Part shown: piece by piece, positions 31,505-41,381 of the stretch
Layout: each line of letters starts with the position of its first letter
Numbering within the stretch: the stretch's first letter is position 1
Source: Streptomyces sulfonofaciens
GTDB lineage: Bacteria; Actinomycetota; Actinomycetes; Streptomycetales; Streptomycetaceae
Assembly: GCF_014656295.1 (NCBI RefSeq)
Contig: NZ_BNCD01000018.1
Span: 62,001-126,000, forward strand
Length of the DNA: 64,000 nucleotides
Direction of reading: 5' to 3'
The notes under the pieces: model-generated
The model's input: the letters and a program-made list of their open reading frames with translations, nothing else
The model's database searches: none
Told to the model about the DNA's origin: nothing
Position numbers and translations under genes: made by a program

Positions 31505-32908
31505 TCAGTGGTGGAACGAGGTGGCGGCCGCCCGGTCGTGGGTGAGCGGACGAGGCTGGGCGCGCAGATACGGGAGCAGCCGTTCCAGGTCGTCCACGAG
31601 CAGGTCCGCCAGTTCGCTGGAGAACCCGTTGCGGCAGACCACGCGGAGCACCGCCAGGTCCTCGCGGTGCGGCGGGAAGGTGTACGCGGGCACCAGCCAG
31701 CCGCGTTCCCGCAGCCGGCGCGAGACGTCGAAGACGTCGTACGCCGTCACCTCCGGCCGGGTCGTGAAGGCGAAGACCGGCAGTTCGTCGCCCCGGGTGA
31801 GCATGCGGAAGTCGCCCAGCTCCTCGATGCGGTCGACCAGCCCGCCCGCCACGTCCCTGGCGCACTGCTGGACCAGCCGGAAGCCCTCCCGGCCCAGCCG
31901 CAGGAACGTGTAGTACTGCGCCACGACCTGCGCACCGGGCCGCGAGAAGTTCAGTGCGAACGTGGGCATCTCGCCGCCCAGGTAGTTGACCCGGAAGACC
32001 AGTTCCTCCGGCAGTTGCGCCGTCGAGCGCCACAGCGCCCAGCCCACCCCCGGGTACACCAGCCCGTACTTGTGCCCCGAGGTGTTGATCGACGCCACCC
32101 GGGGCAGCCGGAAGTCCCAGACCAGGTCCTGGTCGATGAACGGCGCGACCATGGCGCCCGAGGCGCCGTCCACGTGCACGGGGACGTCGACACCGGTGCG
32201 CTCCTGGAGGTCGTCCAGGGCCGCGCACAGCTCCGCCACCGGTTCGTAGGAGCCGTCGAAGGTCGACCCCAGGACCGCGACCACGCCGATGGTGTGCTCG
32301 TCGCAGAGCTCGGCGGCGGCCACCGGGTCGAGGTGGAAGCGGTCGCCCTCCATGGGCACCTGGCGGGCCTCCACCTCCCAGAAGGTGCAGAACTTCTCCC
32401 AGCAGACCTGGACGTTGACGCCCATCACCAGGTTCGGTCTGCCGCCTGCCGCCCCGGGGCGCCGCGCCCACCTGCGCTTGAGCGCCATGCCGGCGAGCAT
32501 GCACGCCTCGCTGGAGCCGGTCGTCGAGCAGCCCACGACCGCCGAAGGGTCGGGTGCGTGCCACAGGTCGGCCAGCATGGCGACGCAGCGCCGCTCCAGC
32601 TCGGCGGTGCGCGGGTACTCGTCCTTGTCGATCATGTTCTTGTCCTGGCACTCCCGCATCAGCTCGGCCGCCTGCGGCTCCATCCAGGTGGTGACGAAGG
32701 TGGCCAGGTTCAGCCGGGAGTTGCCGTCGAGTATCAGCTCGTCGTGCACGAGGCGGTACGCGGTGATGGGCGGCAGCGGGCCGTCGGGGAGCCGGTGCTT
32801 GGGCGGCGCCTCCGTCATGCCGCCGACGGGGTTGGCCTCCCCGTGGAAGGGGTTGACCAGGGCGGGCCGGCCATCCTCGCCGTGCTGGGGTCCGCGGTGG
32901 AGCGGCAT
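31505..32908 (-). CDS. gadB: glutamate decarboxylase
   Basis: This 467-residue PLP enzyme has the cofactor lysine Lys280 in SGHKYGLVYPGVGW, VHVDGASGAMVAP for the aspartate-pyridine contact, and CSTTGSSEACMLAGMALKRRW. It converts L-glutamate to GABA and CO2 in the cytosol, consuming a proton. The C-terminus (SFHH) ends in histidines like the pH-gating tail of the E. coli enzyme. ATG start; GGCGAGGAGG lies upstream. No antiporter gene (gadC) is adjacent. Confidence 0.95.
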   Translation of the reverse strand: MPLHRGPQHGEDGRPALVNPFHGEANPVGGMTEAPPKHRLPDGPLPPITAYRLVHDELILDGNSRLNLATFVTTWMEPQAAELMRECQDKNMIDKDEYPRTAELERRCVAMLADLWHAPDPSAVVGCSTTGSSEACMLAGMALKRRWARRPGAAGGRPNLVMGVNVQVCWEKFCTFWEVEARQVPMEGDRFHLDPVAAAELCDEHTIGVVAVLGSTFDGSYEPVAELCAALDDLQERTGVDVPVHVDGASGAMVAPFIDQDLVWDFRLPRVASINTSGHKYGLVYPGVGWALWRSTAQLPEELVFRVNYLGGEMPTFALNFSRPGAQVVAQYYTFLRLGREGFRLVQQCARDVAGGLVDRIEELGDFRMLTRGDELPVFAFTTRPEVTAYDVFDVSRRLRERGWLVPAYTFPPHREDLAVLRVVCRNGFSSELADLLVDDLERLLPYLRAQPRPLTHDRAAATSFHH

Positions 32909-33402
32909 CGGGGCCTCCTCGCCGGGCCGGGGCCCGTCCGTCCTCGGGGACCGGGACCGGGGACGTGTCCGTCCTCAGGAACCGAGAATACGAACGAACC
33001 CGCCTGCCCGCCCGCCGGGCCGTCGCCGCAGGGGCACCCGCGCCGGACCCGCGGCGGGCCACTGGCCCGGGGACGGCGGCCGGCCCGGTGGGCCGAGGGC
33101 GGCGAACGCGGCACGCCGGGACCGGCCCCGCCCGGCCGGGGCGCGGAGCCGCGCCCGGCCGGTGGCCCGAGGGGTCCTGTACGGTCCGGCGGACACCGGG
33201 CCGGAGCAGGCGCGCGGAGCCCGAGCCGGCGCATGCGGCGCCCGAACGGACGCGTGGCGCCCGGTGCGCCCCAACCGGCGTACGCACAGTCGCGGCCCCA
33301 TGAGGGTGGTGGAACCCGGCGGGGGCACCGGGCGTTGATAACTTTGTCGGACACGCAGCGGCGCCCGCCCCGCCCCCACCACCCTCACAGGAGCCCGGAA
33401 CC
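32909..33402. other. promoter gap between gadB and dedA genes
   Basis: This 494-bp divergent gap shows no gene with codon support. It is highly GC-rich, apart from GTTGATAACTTTGTCGG near 33335-33351, the only AT-rich patch and so the likeliest promoter site for the DedA gene. Confidence 0.4.
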
Positions 33403-34233
33403 GTGATGACGCTTGCGCTCGGACCGAGCTGGATGGACCCCGACCACCTGATCAACCAGTTCGGGATCTACGGTCTGCTGCTCGTCGTCTTCGCCGAGTC
33501 CGGCCTGCTCATCGGCTTCTTCCTGCCCGGTGACTCCCTGCTGTTCACCACCGGCCTGCTGATCACCACGGGCCAGTTGCACTTCCCGCTCTGGGCGGTC
33601 TGCGCCCTGGTCTCGCTGGCCGCGGTCCTCGGCGACCAGGCGGGTTACCTCTTCGGCAAGAAGGTCGGCCCGGCGCTCTTCAACCGCCCCGACTCCCGCC
33701 TCTTCAAGCAGGAGAACGTGGCCAAGGCGCACGAGTTCTTCGCCAAGCACGGCCCGAAGTCCCTGGTGCTGGCACGCTTCGTGCCCGTCGTGCGCACCTT
33801 CACCCCGATCATCGCCGGCGTCAGCGGGATGAGGTACCGCCCGTTCCTGCTCTTCAACGTCATCGGCGGGGTGCTCTGGGGCTCCGGTGTCACCCTGCTG
33901 GGCGCCTGGCTCGGCAGGCACGCCTTCGTCCGGGACAACATCGAGGCGATGCTCGTCCTCGTCGTGCTGGTCTCCGTCGTCCCGATAGGCATCGAGTTCC
34001 TGCGGGCCCGCTCAAAGGCCAAGCGGGAGGCGGGCGAGGGAGCCGAAGCCGAGGGGGACCGGGGCCCCGGCCCGGCAGGTCCGGGTCCCGCGGGGCCCGG
34101 TGCCGCGGGACCGGGGCCCGTGGGCGCCGGCCGCGCCCCGTCCGGCGCCACCGCATCCGCGTACGTCCAGGCACGGCCCGGGCAGCCCCCGCGCCCGTCG
34201 GCGGGCAGCCGCGGCCGGCACGCCAAGCGCTAG
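33403..34233 (+). CDS. DedA-family membrane protein (SNARE-associated/VTT domain)
   Basis: This 276-residue integral membrane protein has the DedA core: ESGLLIGFFLPGDSLLF near the N-terminus, GDQAGYLFGKKVG, and the conserved basic motif LVLARFVPVVRTFTPIIAGVSGMRYRPFLLFNVIGGVLWG. DedA proteins flip or move undecaprenyl phosphate or phospholipids across the membrane. The C-terminus has a Pro/Gly-rich repetitive tail (GPGPAGPGPAGPGAAGPGP) ending in HAKR, beyond the usual length. GTG start; AGGAG lies 9 nt upstream. Confidence 0.92.
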   Translation: MMTLALGPSWMDPDHLINQFGIYGLLLVVFAESGLLIGFFLPGDSLLFTTGLLITTGQLHFPLWAVCALVSLAAVLGDQAGYLFGKKVGPALFNRPDSRLFKQENVAKAHEFFAKHGPKSLVLARFVPVVRTFTPIIAGVSGMRYRPFLLFNVIGGVLWGSGVTLLGAWLGRHAFVRDNIEAMLVLVVLVSVVPIGIEFLRARSKAKREAGEGAEAEGDRGPGPAGPGPAGPGAAGPGPVGAGRAPSGATASAYVQARPGQPPRPSAGSRGRHAKR

Positions 34234-34419
34234 TACGCCGGCACGGGCGGTGGACCCGCGGCCGCCGTCCGAGGACCGGGAAGCCGGACCACCGCCGCCG
34301 AGCGCCCGCACCGGCCGTGGGCCGCGGAGCGTCCGCACCGGCCGTCGGGCCGCGCAGGGCCGGCACCGACCGCCGCCCAGGGGGTCGACGGCGGGCGGGG
34401 CGGGCCGGGGAGCGAGGTC

Positions 34420-36102
34420 TCAGAACCCGCGGGTCCGCTTGGCCGCCCGCCGGTTCGCCGCGGACGGCACCCTGATGAGCAGCCTGGAGACCTCGGAGCC
34501 CAGGTTGACCCCGATCGCGATGGCCATGGCGAGGGCCACCGCCTTGGTGAGCGAGACCAGCCCCGCGATCGGATCGTTCTCGGCGAAGCCCAGCAGCCCG
34601 AAGTACGTCGCGGAACCCGGTAGCAGCGGCCCGATAGCGGCCGTGATGTAGGGCAGCGCGGACGCGAACCGGTAGCGCGAGAAGAGCTGCCCGAACAGGC
34701 CCACCAGACCGGCCGCCACCGCCGTCGACACCACCGGCGAGATGTGGCCCGTGTAGTGCAGCGCACCGTAGATCAGCCCGGCCACGCCGCCGTTCAGCGT
34801 CACTATCAGCACCGTCGACCGCTCCTGCTGGAGCAGGACGGCGAAGGCCGCCGCCACCAGCATGGAGGCGACGATCTGCACACCGGGCCGGTCCACCACC
34901 CCCAGCGCCTCGTCGGGATTGAGCTTGGCGCCGAGCCGGACGCCGAAGTAGAGCACCAGCAGCACCCCGACCACGATGCCCACGAAGAAGTACATGACCT
35001 CCAGCAGACGTGCCGAGGCGGTGATGTAGTAGCCGGTCAGGCCGTCCTGCACGCCCGCGACCAGCGCGCGGCCCGGCAGCAGCGCGAAGAGGCCACCGGT
35101 GATCACCGCGGAGGTGTCCACGTCCGCGTGCAGCAGCGTGAGCGTGACGCCCAGCGCCGCGGGCGGCATCGCGGCCATCGTGAACTGGTAGAACTCCGGC
35201 AGCCCGCGCCCCGCGCAGAGCCAGGCGAGCCGGTCGCCCAGCATGGCCCCGACCGCTGCGGCCACGAACACCACCAGGTCGCCGCCGACCAGTATCGAGG
35301 CGGCGCCCGCGAGCAGGCCGTTGGCCACGGTCAGTGCCCAGCCCGGGAACGGATGGCGGTTGCGCCGGATCTCCGCGAGGCGCCGGTACGCCTCCTCCAG
35401 GGAGATCTGGGTGTCCGCGTCGCTGAGGTCGTCGACAAGCTGGAAGACCGCCGAGAGCCGGTTGTAGTCGGTGCCCCTGCGCCGTACCGTCCGCGAGGCG
35501 GTCACGGGGTCCTCCACCAGCGACGGCTGGTGGGAGATGGACAGCAGTGTGAAGGTGACGTTCGGCTCGCAGCGGTCCAGGCCGTAGCTCCGGCAGACGG
35601 CGAACATCGCCGCCTCCACGTCCTCCGCGCCCTCCCCGCCCGCCAGCAGCAGCTCCCCGATACGCAGCGTCAGGTCCAGGACGCGTGGCACCGCGGGCCC
35701 CACCTCGTCCTCGACGGGTCTGTAGGGGTGCTCGGGCGCGGGGCGCTCGGCGACCGGCATCCGCAGCATGGTGCGCATCCGGTCCTGCCAGGGCACCTCC
35801 TTGGTCATCCGGAACACGGGGATCCCGGACGGCGGGGTGAAGGCGGGAGGCGCGTTGCGCGCGCTGTAGGTCCGCGGGGCGCTGAACCCCGAGTGCTCCC
35901 GGTCCTGGGGTCCCCCCGGCGGCGCGAGGCCCTGGGGGATCGCGAACTCCGAGGTGGTGTGCGGTTCGTCCTCGGGGGAGTGCGCGGGGGATGGCACGCC
36001 TCCCGGCGGGGCGAACGCGCTCCTCGCCTCGTCCGACGGCGGTTTGCGGTCCTCTGCATGGCCCGGGGGCCCGGCAGTACCCGCGGAGCCCGAATCGGTC
36101 AC
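34420..36102 (-). CDS. threonine/serine exporter family membrane protein (ThrE-like)
   Basis: This 560-residue protein has a disordered N-terminal region (to about 130). The ThrE cytoplasmic domain follows (LDLTLRIGELLLAGGEGAEDVEAAMFAVCRSYGLDRCEPNVTFTLLSIS), and about ten membrane helices form the ThrE and ThrE_2 halves in one chain. It should export threonine/serine or related small molecules by proton antiport. GTG start supported by AAAGGG 8 nt upstream; the frame stays open further upstream but without start support. Confidence 0.9.
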   Translation of the reverse strand: MTDSGSAGTAGPPGHAEDRKPPSDEARSAFAPPGGVPSPAHSPEDEPHTTSEFAIPQGLAPPGGPQDREHSGFSAPRTYSARNAPPAFTPPSGIPVFRMTKEVPWQDRMRTMLRMPVAERPAPEHPYRPVEDEVGPAVPRVLDLTLRIGELLLAGGEGAEDVEAAMFAVCRSYGLDRCEPNVTFTLLSISHQPSLVEDPVTASRTVRRRGTDYNRLSAVFQLVDDLSDADTQISLEEAYRRLAEIRRNRHPFPGWALTVANGLLAGAASILVGGDLVVFVAAAVGAMLGDRLAWLCAGRGLPEFYQFTMAAMPPAALGVTLTLLHADVDTSAVITGGLFALLPGRALVAGVQDGLTGYYITASARLLEVMYFFVGIVVGVLLVLYFGVRLGAKLNPDEALGVVDRPGVQIVASMLVAAAFAVLLQQERSTVLIVTLNGGVAGLIYGALHYTGHISPVVSTAVAAGLVGLFGQLFSRYRFASALPYITAAIGPLLPGSATYFGLLGFAENDPIAGLVSLTKAVALAMAIAIGVNLGSEVSRLLIRVPSAANRRAAKRTRGF

Positions 36103-36365
36103 CGGACTTGCCCTTTCTGTGCGCCTGAACGGGCGCCGCTCTCGCGTGGGTGGTTGCGCGCCGTTTGGGTTACACGCTCGATGGTTGCGGTAATGGGTGG
36201 ATTTGGGTATATGAAGCCCAATAGTCGTACAGGATGTCGTATACAGGGTTGGGAGGCACAAAGCGGTCCCCGGGTTCGTACGGCCGTGCGTCGAACGGGC
36301 ACACGAAGAAGCCGCGCGTCCTCGGGGCGAGGATCGCGCGGCCTGGTCCAGCGGGGAACCGGAGG

Positions 36366-36857
36366 TCAGTGACCGCCCTCCTCCTTGTAACGCTTGTACG
36401 ACCGCTCGATCTCGCTCTCGGCCTCGGTGCGGCCCACCCAGTTGGCCCCCTCGACCGACTTTCCGGGCTCCAGGTCCTTGTAGACCTCGAAGAAGTGCTG
36501 GATCTCCAGGCGGTCGAACTCGGACACGTGGTGGATGTCGCGCAGGTGCTCGACCCGCGGGTCGGACGCCGGCACGCACAGCAGCTTGTCGTCGCCGCCG
36601 GCCTCGTCCGTCATCCGGAACATGCCGATGGTGCGGCACTTGATGAGGCACCCCGGGAAGGTCGGCTCCTCCAGCAGGACCAGCGCGTCGAGCGGGTCGC
36701 CGTCCTCGCCGAGCGTGTTCTCGACGAAGCCGTAGTCCGCCGGGTAGCTGGTGGACGTGAAGAGGCGACGGTCCAAGCGGATACGACCGGTCTCGTGGTC
36801 CACCTCGTATTTGTTCCGCGAACCCTTCGGGATCTCGATCGTGACGTCGAACTCCAC
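36366..36857 (-). CDS. ppa: inorganic pyrophosphatase (family I)
   Basis: This 163-residue cytosolic enzyme hydrolyses pyrophosphate to phosphate. The metal-binding motif is DGDPLDAL, and IPKGSRNKYEVDHETG starts the fold. The GTG at 36857 (VEFDVTIEIPKG) was chosen because GGAGGAG lies 6 nt upstream; an ATG 8 codons earlier has no such support. It diverges from the PBP4 gene with 85 bp between starts. The gap to the ThrE-like gene (36103-36365) holds no gene. Confidence 0.97.
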   Translation of the reverse strand: MEFDVTIEIPKGSRNKYEVDHETGRIRLDRRLFTSTSYPADYGFVENTLGEDGDPLDALVLLEEPTFPGCLIKCRTIGMFRMTDEAGGDDKLLCVPASDPRVEHLRDIHHVSEFDRLEIQHFFEVYKDLEPGKSVEGANWVGRTEAESEIERSYKRYKEEGGH

Positions 36858-36942
36858 CGGTGGCTCCTCCATGATCAGCACATACTTCTGATGGTTAAGT
36901 GTCCCTCACGCAGGTGTGTGATCGCGAAAGGGGCTGGTTGTC

Positions 36943-38517
36943 GTGCCGGAGCTGCCAGAGCCGGAACGCGGGCCGGGGTTGCGGACCCGGCTGCTCGCCC
37001 GGCGACCGTCCCTGCCCGCCGCGGCGCGGCTCGCGGATCTCGTGAATCCCATGGCCCTGAAAACCTGGCAGGTCACAGCGGGTGCGGCCGTGCTCGGCAT
37101 GGCGGTCGCGGCCGGGACCGTGTTCGCCGCGGGGCCCTGGGACTCCTCCGGCCAGCGTACGGCGGAGCGCGACAGGGCCGTCGGGCGGGGTCCCTGGGGT
37201 GGCGCAGATCACGGTCGGAACGGGCCCGGCGGCGAGCCGGGAGCCGCCCCGAGCGCCCCGCCGGTGCTCACCGCGCTCGGTGCGCCGGGGCGCGGCCCAG
37301 GGCGCGCGGCAGCCGCCGGCGGACCGTCCGAGCGGTCGCTCGGGGCCCTGCTCGACCCGCTGCTCGCGGACGCCTCGCTCGGCAGCACCCGCGCGGCCGC
37401 GGTCGTCGACGTGGCCACCGGCAGGCGGGTCTACGACAGGAACGCGGGGCAGGCGCTGACGCCCGCGTCCACCACCAAACTCGCCACCGCCGTCGCCGCG
37501 CTCTCCGCCGCGGGCGCCGACCACCGCATCACCACCCGCACCGTCCTGGCGGGGGGCGGCCGCCGGGCACCGGCGCGGGTCGTGCTGGTCGGCGGCGGCG
37601 ACCCGACCCTCACCGCCCGGCCGGACCCCAAGGGCGCCGCCGCCCTCCAGCGGCTCGCAGCGGCCACCGCCCGCGCGCTGACGGCCCGCCATGTCCGCCG
37701 GGTCGCGGTGGGCTACGACGACTCGCTGTACACCGGCCCGCGGATGCATCCGATCGGGCCGAACGAGAACCTGGCGCCGGTCACCGCGCTGATGGTCGAC
37801 GAAGGACGGCTCGACCACTCCGCCGCCGGGCCCGCGCCGCGCTCCGCGGAACCGCAGCTCGACGCGGCCACCGCCTTCGCGGGTTTCCTGGCGCAGCAGG
37901 GCATCGGGGTGCAGGGCGGGCCGGCCGCGGCGAAGGCACCCGGCGGGGCGCGGCGGCTGGCGGCCGTGCAGTCGCCGCCGCTGTCGGCGCTCGTCGAGCG
38001 GATGCTGACGAACAGCGACAACGACATCGCCGAGGCGCTGGCCCGGCAGACGGCGCTGGCCATGCACCGGCCTGCCAGCTTCGCGGGCGGCGAGCAGGCG
38101 GTCGGGGCGCGGCTGGCCGGGCTGGGGCTCGCGGTGGCGGGGGCCCGGTTCAGGGACGGCAGCGGGCTCGACCGGGCCGACCTCTTGACTCCGGGCCTGC
38201 TCACCGAGCTGCTCGCCAGGGCCGGCGCCCCGGACCGGCCCGAGCTGCGGCCGGTGCTGACGGGGCTGCCGGTGGCCGGGTTCACCGGCACGCTGGAGCA
38301 CCGTTACGCCGACGGGGTGGACCGGGGCGGCACGGGTCTGGTGCGCGCCAAGACCGGCACGCTGACCGGGGTCAACTCGCTCGCGGGCACGGTCGTCGAC
38401 GCGGACGGCCGCCTGCTGGCGTTCGCCTTCATGACGACGGGCGCCGACTCCCCGGCGGCCACCCAGGCCACCCTCGACCACCTGGCCGCGGCCCTGGCGG
38501 GCTGCGGCTGTCGCTGA
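36943..38517 (+). CDS. dacB: D-alanyl-D-alanine carboxypeptidase/endopeptidase (PBP4, DacB)
   Basis: This 524-residue class C penicillin-binding protein has a single N-terminal membrane anchor (about 42-62: WQVTAGAAVLGMAVAAGTVFAA). The active-site motifs are SxxK (Ser176 in PASTTKLAT), SxN (TNSDNDIAE) and KTG (Lys470 in RAKTGTLTG). It trims peptidoglycan stem peptides outside the membrane. Residues 65-135 are a Gly/Pro/Ala-rich linker. GTG start with AAAGGGG upstream. Divergent from ppa. Confidence 0.95.
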   Translation: MPELPEPERGPGLRTRLLARRPSLPAAARLADLVNPMALKTWQVTAGAAVLGMAVAAGTVFAAGPWDSSGQRTAERDRAVGRGPWGGADHGRNGPGGEPGAAPSAPPVLTALGAPGRGPGRAAAAGGPSERSLGALLDPLLADASLGSTRAAAVVDVATGRRVYDRNAGQALTPASTTKLATAVAALSAAGADHRITTRTVLAGGGRRAPARVVLVGGGDPTLTARPDPKGAAALQRLAAATARALTARHVRRVAVGYDDSLYTGPRMHPIGPNENLAPVTALMVDEGRLDHSAAGPAPRSAEPQLDAATAFAGFLAQQGIGVQGGPAAAKAPGGARRLAAVQSPPLSALVERMLTNSDNDIAEALARQTALAMHRPASFAGGEQAVGARLAGLGLAVAGARFRDGSGLDRADLLTPGLLTELLARAGAPDRPELRPVLTGLPVAGFTGTLEHRYADGVDRGGTGLVRAKTGTLTGVNSLAGTVVDADGRLLAFAFMTTGADSPAATQATLDHLAAALAGCGCR

Positions 38518-38620
38518 TCGCCTCGCGCGATCGCCCCGGCCCCCGTGCGGCCGGGGTCCCCGGTGCCGTCACGACCGTGCAGGTGGGAGGAACGCCACGT
38601 CGTTCCGGAACCCGAGCACG

Positions 38621-38632
38621 TACCGTTGACGC
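38621..38632 (+). promoter_or_regulatory. leaderless -10 hexamer of the DUF2342 protease gene
   Basis: TACCGT (38621-38626) lies 6 nt before the ATG at 38633, and no ribosome-binding site is present. Confidence 0.45.
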
Positions 38633-39754
38633 ATGACGAGCATCGGTGGTGCGGAGATGGTCGACTGGAACCTCGCGGTGGCAACCGCGACAAGGCTGGT
38701 TCGCCCGGGCCCGGAAGTGACCCGGGACGAGGCCAGGGCGGTCGTCACGGAGCTGCGCCGGCATGCCAGGGCCTCCGAGGAGCACGTCCGCGGCTTCACC
38801 CGGCTGGCCGCCGACGCGGCCGACGACACCCCGGTCCTCGTCGTGGACCGCCCGGGCTGGGTCCGTGCGAACGTGGCCGGCTTCCGGGAGATCCTCGCCC
38901 CGCTGCTGGAGAAGATGCAGCAGCGCCGCGGCACGGGACCCGGCGGTGTCGTGCTGGGTGCGGTCGGCGGCAAGGTCACCGGCGTGGAGCTCGGCATGCT
39001 CCTGTCGTTCCTCTCCTCGCGCGTCCTCGGCCAGTACGAGACGTTCGCCCCCGCCTCCCGCGACCTGCCCGCGGGCGCGAACGGCGGCGGCCGGCTGCTG
39101 CTCGTGGCCCCCAACATCGTCCACGTGGAACGCGAGCTGGACGTCGCACCGCACGACTTCCGCCTCTGGGTCTGCCTGCACGAGGAGACGCACCGCACGC
39201 AGTTCACCGCGGTGCCCTGGCTCCGGGACCACCTGGAGGGCGAGATCCAGTCGTTCCTCGCCGAGACCGACGTCGATCCGATGACCTTCCTGGAACGCAT
39301 CAGGGAGGCGGCGCAGTCCCTCGCGGGCGGCCGGCCCGAGGGCGAGAAGGGCGAGGGCGGCCGCTCCCTGGTGGAGATCGTCCAGACCCCGGCCCAGCGC
39401 GCGATCCTCTCCCGGCTGACGGCCGTGATGTCCCTCCTTGAGGGGCACGCCGACTACGTCATGGACGGCGTGGGCCCCGACGTCGTGCCCTCCGTCGCCG
39501 AGATCCGCGAGAAGTTCCAGCAGCGCAGGGCCCGCGGTGCGTCCCGCCTGGACCAGGCGCTGCGCAGGCTGCTCGGCCTGGACGCCAAGCTCCGCCAGTA
39601 CCGCGACGGCGAGCGGTTCGTGCGGGCCGTCGTCGGCGAGGTCGGTATGGACGGGTTCAACCGCGTGTGGACCTCCCCGAACACCCTTCCGACCAAGGAC
39701 GAGATCGCCAAACCGGCGGACTGGATCGCGCGGGTGCACCGCAAGGCCGAGTAG
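38633..39754 (+). CDS. zinc-dependent metalloprotease-like protein (DUF2342)
   Basis: This 373-residue protein has HExxH at His183 (CLHEETHRTQF) and a distal EGHADYVMDG that can supply the third ligand. The family is found across actinobacteria and is annotated as zinc-dependent metalloprotease or F420-biosynthesis-associated; its substrate is not known. No signal peptide. It lies between dacB and tilS on the same strand. Confidence 0.9.
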   Translation: MTSIGGAEMVDWNLAVATATRLVRPGPEVTRDEARAVVTELRRHARASEEHVRGFTRLAADAADDTPVLVVDRPGWVRANVAGFREILAPLLEKMQQRRGTGPGGVVLGAVGGKVTGVELGMLLSFLSSRVLGQYETFAPASRDLPAGANGGGRLLLVAPNIVHVERELDVAPHDFRLWVCLHEETHRTQFTAVPWLRDHLEGEIQSFLAETDVDPMTFLERIREAAQSLAGGRPEGEKGEGGRSLVEIVQTPAQRAILSRLTAVMSLLEGHADYVMDGVGPDVVPSVAEIREKFQQRRARGASRLDQALRRLLGLDAKLRQYRDGERFVRAVVGEVGMDGFNRVWTSPNTLPTKDEIAKPADWIARVHRKAE

Positions 39755-40016
39755 TGAGCGGCCCGCACCGGATCCGGCCGGGGGCAGAAGAACGCCCGGA
39801 CAATCACCCGTCCGAGGGACCGTGGGTCATAGGCAGGCGTGCAATGCTCGGTGAACGGCTCGGTTCTGTCACCATCAACACACTCTGAGTGACGGCCCGG
39901 TCGGTGGGCCGGCGGCTGCGGCGATGACCCCAAGGCCACCGCCACCGCCACCGTCGCCCAGCCACCGAGTGTCAGACACCGAGGCCCACCCTCGAACTTC
40001 ACGAAGGGAACCGGAC

Positions 40017-41306
40017 ATGGGTCCCCATCCTGCGGTCGCGGCGATACGTTTGGCGGTCCGCCGCGTACTCCACGACGTCCTCTCCGACCACGCCGCCGCC
40101 CAGCGGGCCGGCGCAGCCCCCAACGCGGGCACCTCGCCGCACACCGGCGCGGACACCCGCGCGGACACCGGACTCCGCGCATCAGCCGCCCCTCACCGCC
40201 CCGCCCCCCGTACCGACGCCGCCCCCGTCCCCGCCACCCCGACCACCGGCTCCGCCCAGGGCACCGACCCGGCGCCCGCTCCCTTCCCCGCGCCCCCCGC
40301 CGCCCGAGGCGCCCTCCCCGTGCGCGCCTACACCGCCGACACCCTGATCGCCGACGCCCTGACCGACCCCACCGCCGACGCCCCCGCTTCCCCCGCCCCC
40401 CTCGTGCTGGTCGCCTGCTCGGGCGGCGCCGACTCCATGGCGCTGGCCTCCGCGCTCGCCTTCGAGGCGCCCAAGCTCGGCATCCGGGCCGGCGGCATCA
40501 CCGTCGACCACGGCCTCCAGGCCGGCTCAGACGTCCGCGCAGCCGAGGTCGCCGCCCGCCTCACCGCCCTGGGCCTCGACCCCGTCGAGTCCGTCGCCGT
40601 CACGGTCGGACGCGGTGCGGGCCCCGAAGCCGCCGCCCGCGACGCCCGCTACGCCGCCCTCGACGAGGCCGCCGAGCGGCACGGCGCCTTCGCGGTCCTG
40701 CTCGGCCACACCCGCGACGACCAGGCGGAGACCGTCCTGCTCGGCCTGGCCCGCGGCTCCGGCACCCGCTCGCTGTCCGGCATGGCCGCGGTCTCGGGGG
40801 CCGCCGGCCGCTACCGCAGGCCGTTCCTGCACCTCGACCGGCAGACCGCCCGCCGGGCCTGCCTCGCCCAGTCCCTGCCCGTCTGGGACGACCCGCACAA
40901 CACGGACCCCACCTTCACCCGCTCCCGGCTGCGCCACGAGGGCCTGCCCGCCCTGGAGAAGGCCCTCGGCAAGGGCGTCGTGGAGGCGCTCGCCCGCACC
41001 GCCCAGCTCTCCCGCGACGACGCGGACGCCCTCGACGCCTGGGCCGACCAGGCCGAGTCGGCCGTGCGCGACGCCACGGGCCTGCTGGAGTGCGCCAAGC
41101 TCTGCGCCCTGCCGCCCGCGGTGCGCCGCAGGGTGCTGCGCAGGGCCGCGATCGGAGCCGGCGCCCCGGCCGGCTCGCTCTTCGCCCGGCACATCGAGGA
41201 AGTCGACCGCCTGATCACCGGGTGGCGGGGCCAGGGAGCCATCAATCTCCCGGGCCGCGTCGTCGCCCAGCGGCAGGATGGCAGACTGGTTATCCGGCAA
41301 GGCTGA
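40017..41306 (+). CDS. tilS: tRNA(Ile)-lysidine synthetase with a long N-terminal insert
   Basis: This 429-residue enzyme converts C34 of tRNA-Ile(CAU) to lysidine. The PP-loop is SGGADS (135-140), and GHTRDDQAETVLLGLARGSG and RSRLRHEGLPALEK are conserved. The first helix (GPHPAVAAIRLAVRRVLHDVL, 2-22) is joined to the PP-loop domain by about 100 residues rich in Pro/Ala/Thr (26-125), where I would expect a short link. ATG start with GAAGGGAA upstream. It is followed 75 bp downstream by hpt, its usual neighbour. Confidence 0.95.
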   Translation: MGPHPAVAAIRLAVRRVLHDVLSDHAAAQRAGAAPNAGTSPHTGADTRADTGLRASAAPHRPAPRTDAAPVPATPTTGSAQGTDPAPAPFPAPPAARGALPVRAYTADTLIADALTDPTADAPASPAPLVLVACSGGADSMALASALAFEAPKLGIRAGGITVDHGLQAGSDVRAAEVAARLTALGLDPVESVAVTVGRGAGPEAAARDARYAALDEAAERHGAFAVLLGHTRDDQAETVLLGLARGSGTRSLSGMAAVSGAAGRYRRPFLHLDRQTARRACLAQSLPVWDDPHNTDPTFTRSRLRHEGLPALEKALGKGVVEALARTAQLSRDDADALDAWADQAESAVRDATGLLECAKLCALPPAVRRRVLRRAAIGAGAPAGSLFARHIEEVDRLITGWRGQGAINLPGRVVAQRQDGRLVIRQG

Positions 41307-41381
41307 CGCCGCCTCCCCGCGCCCCCGTCCCCACGGGAGAGGGGCTCCCGGAAGACGGCGGCAGCGGCTCGGACGACGAAA

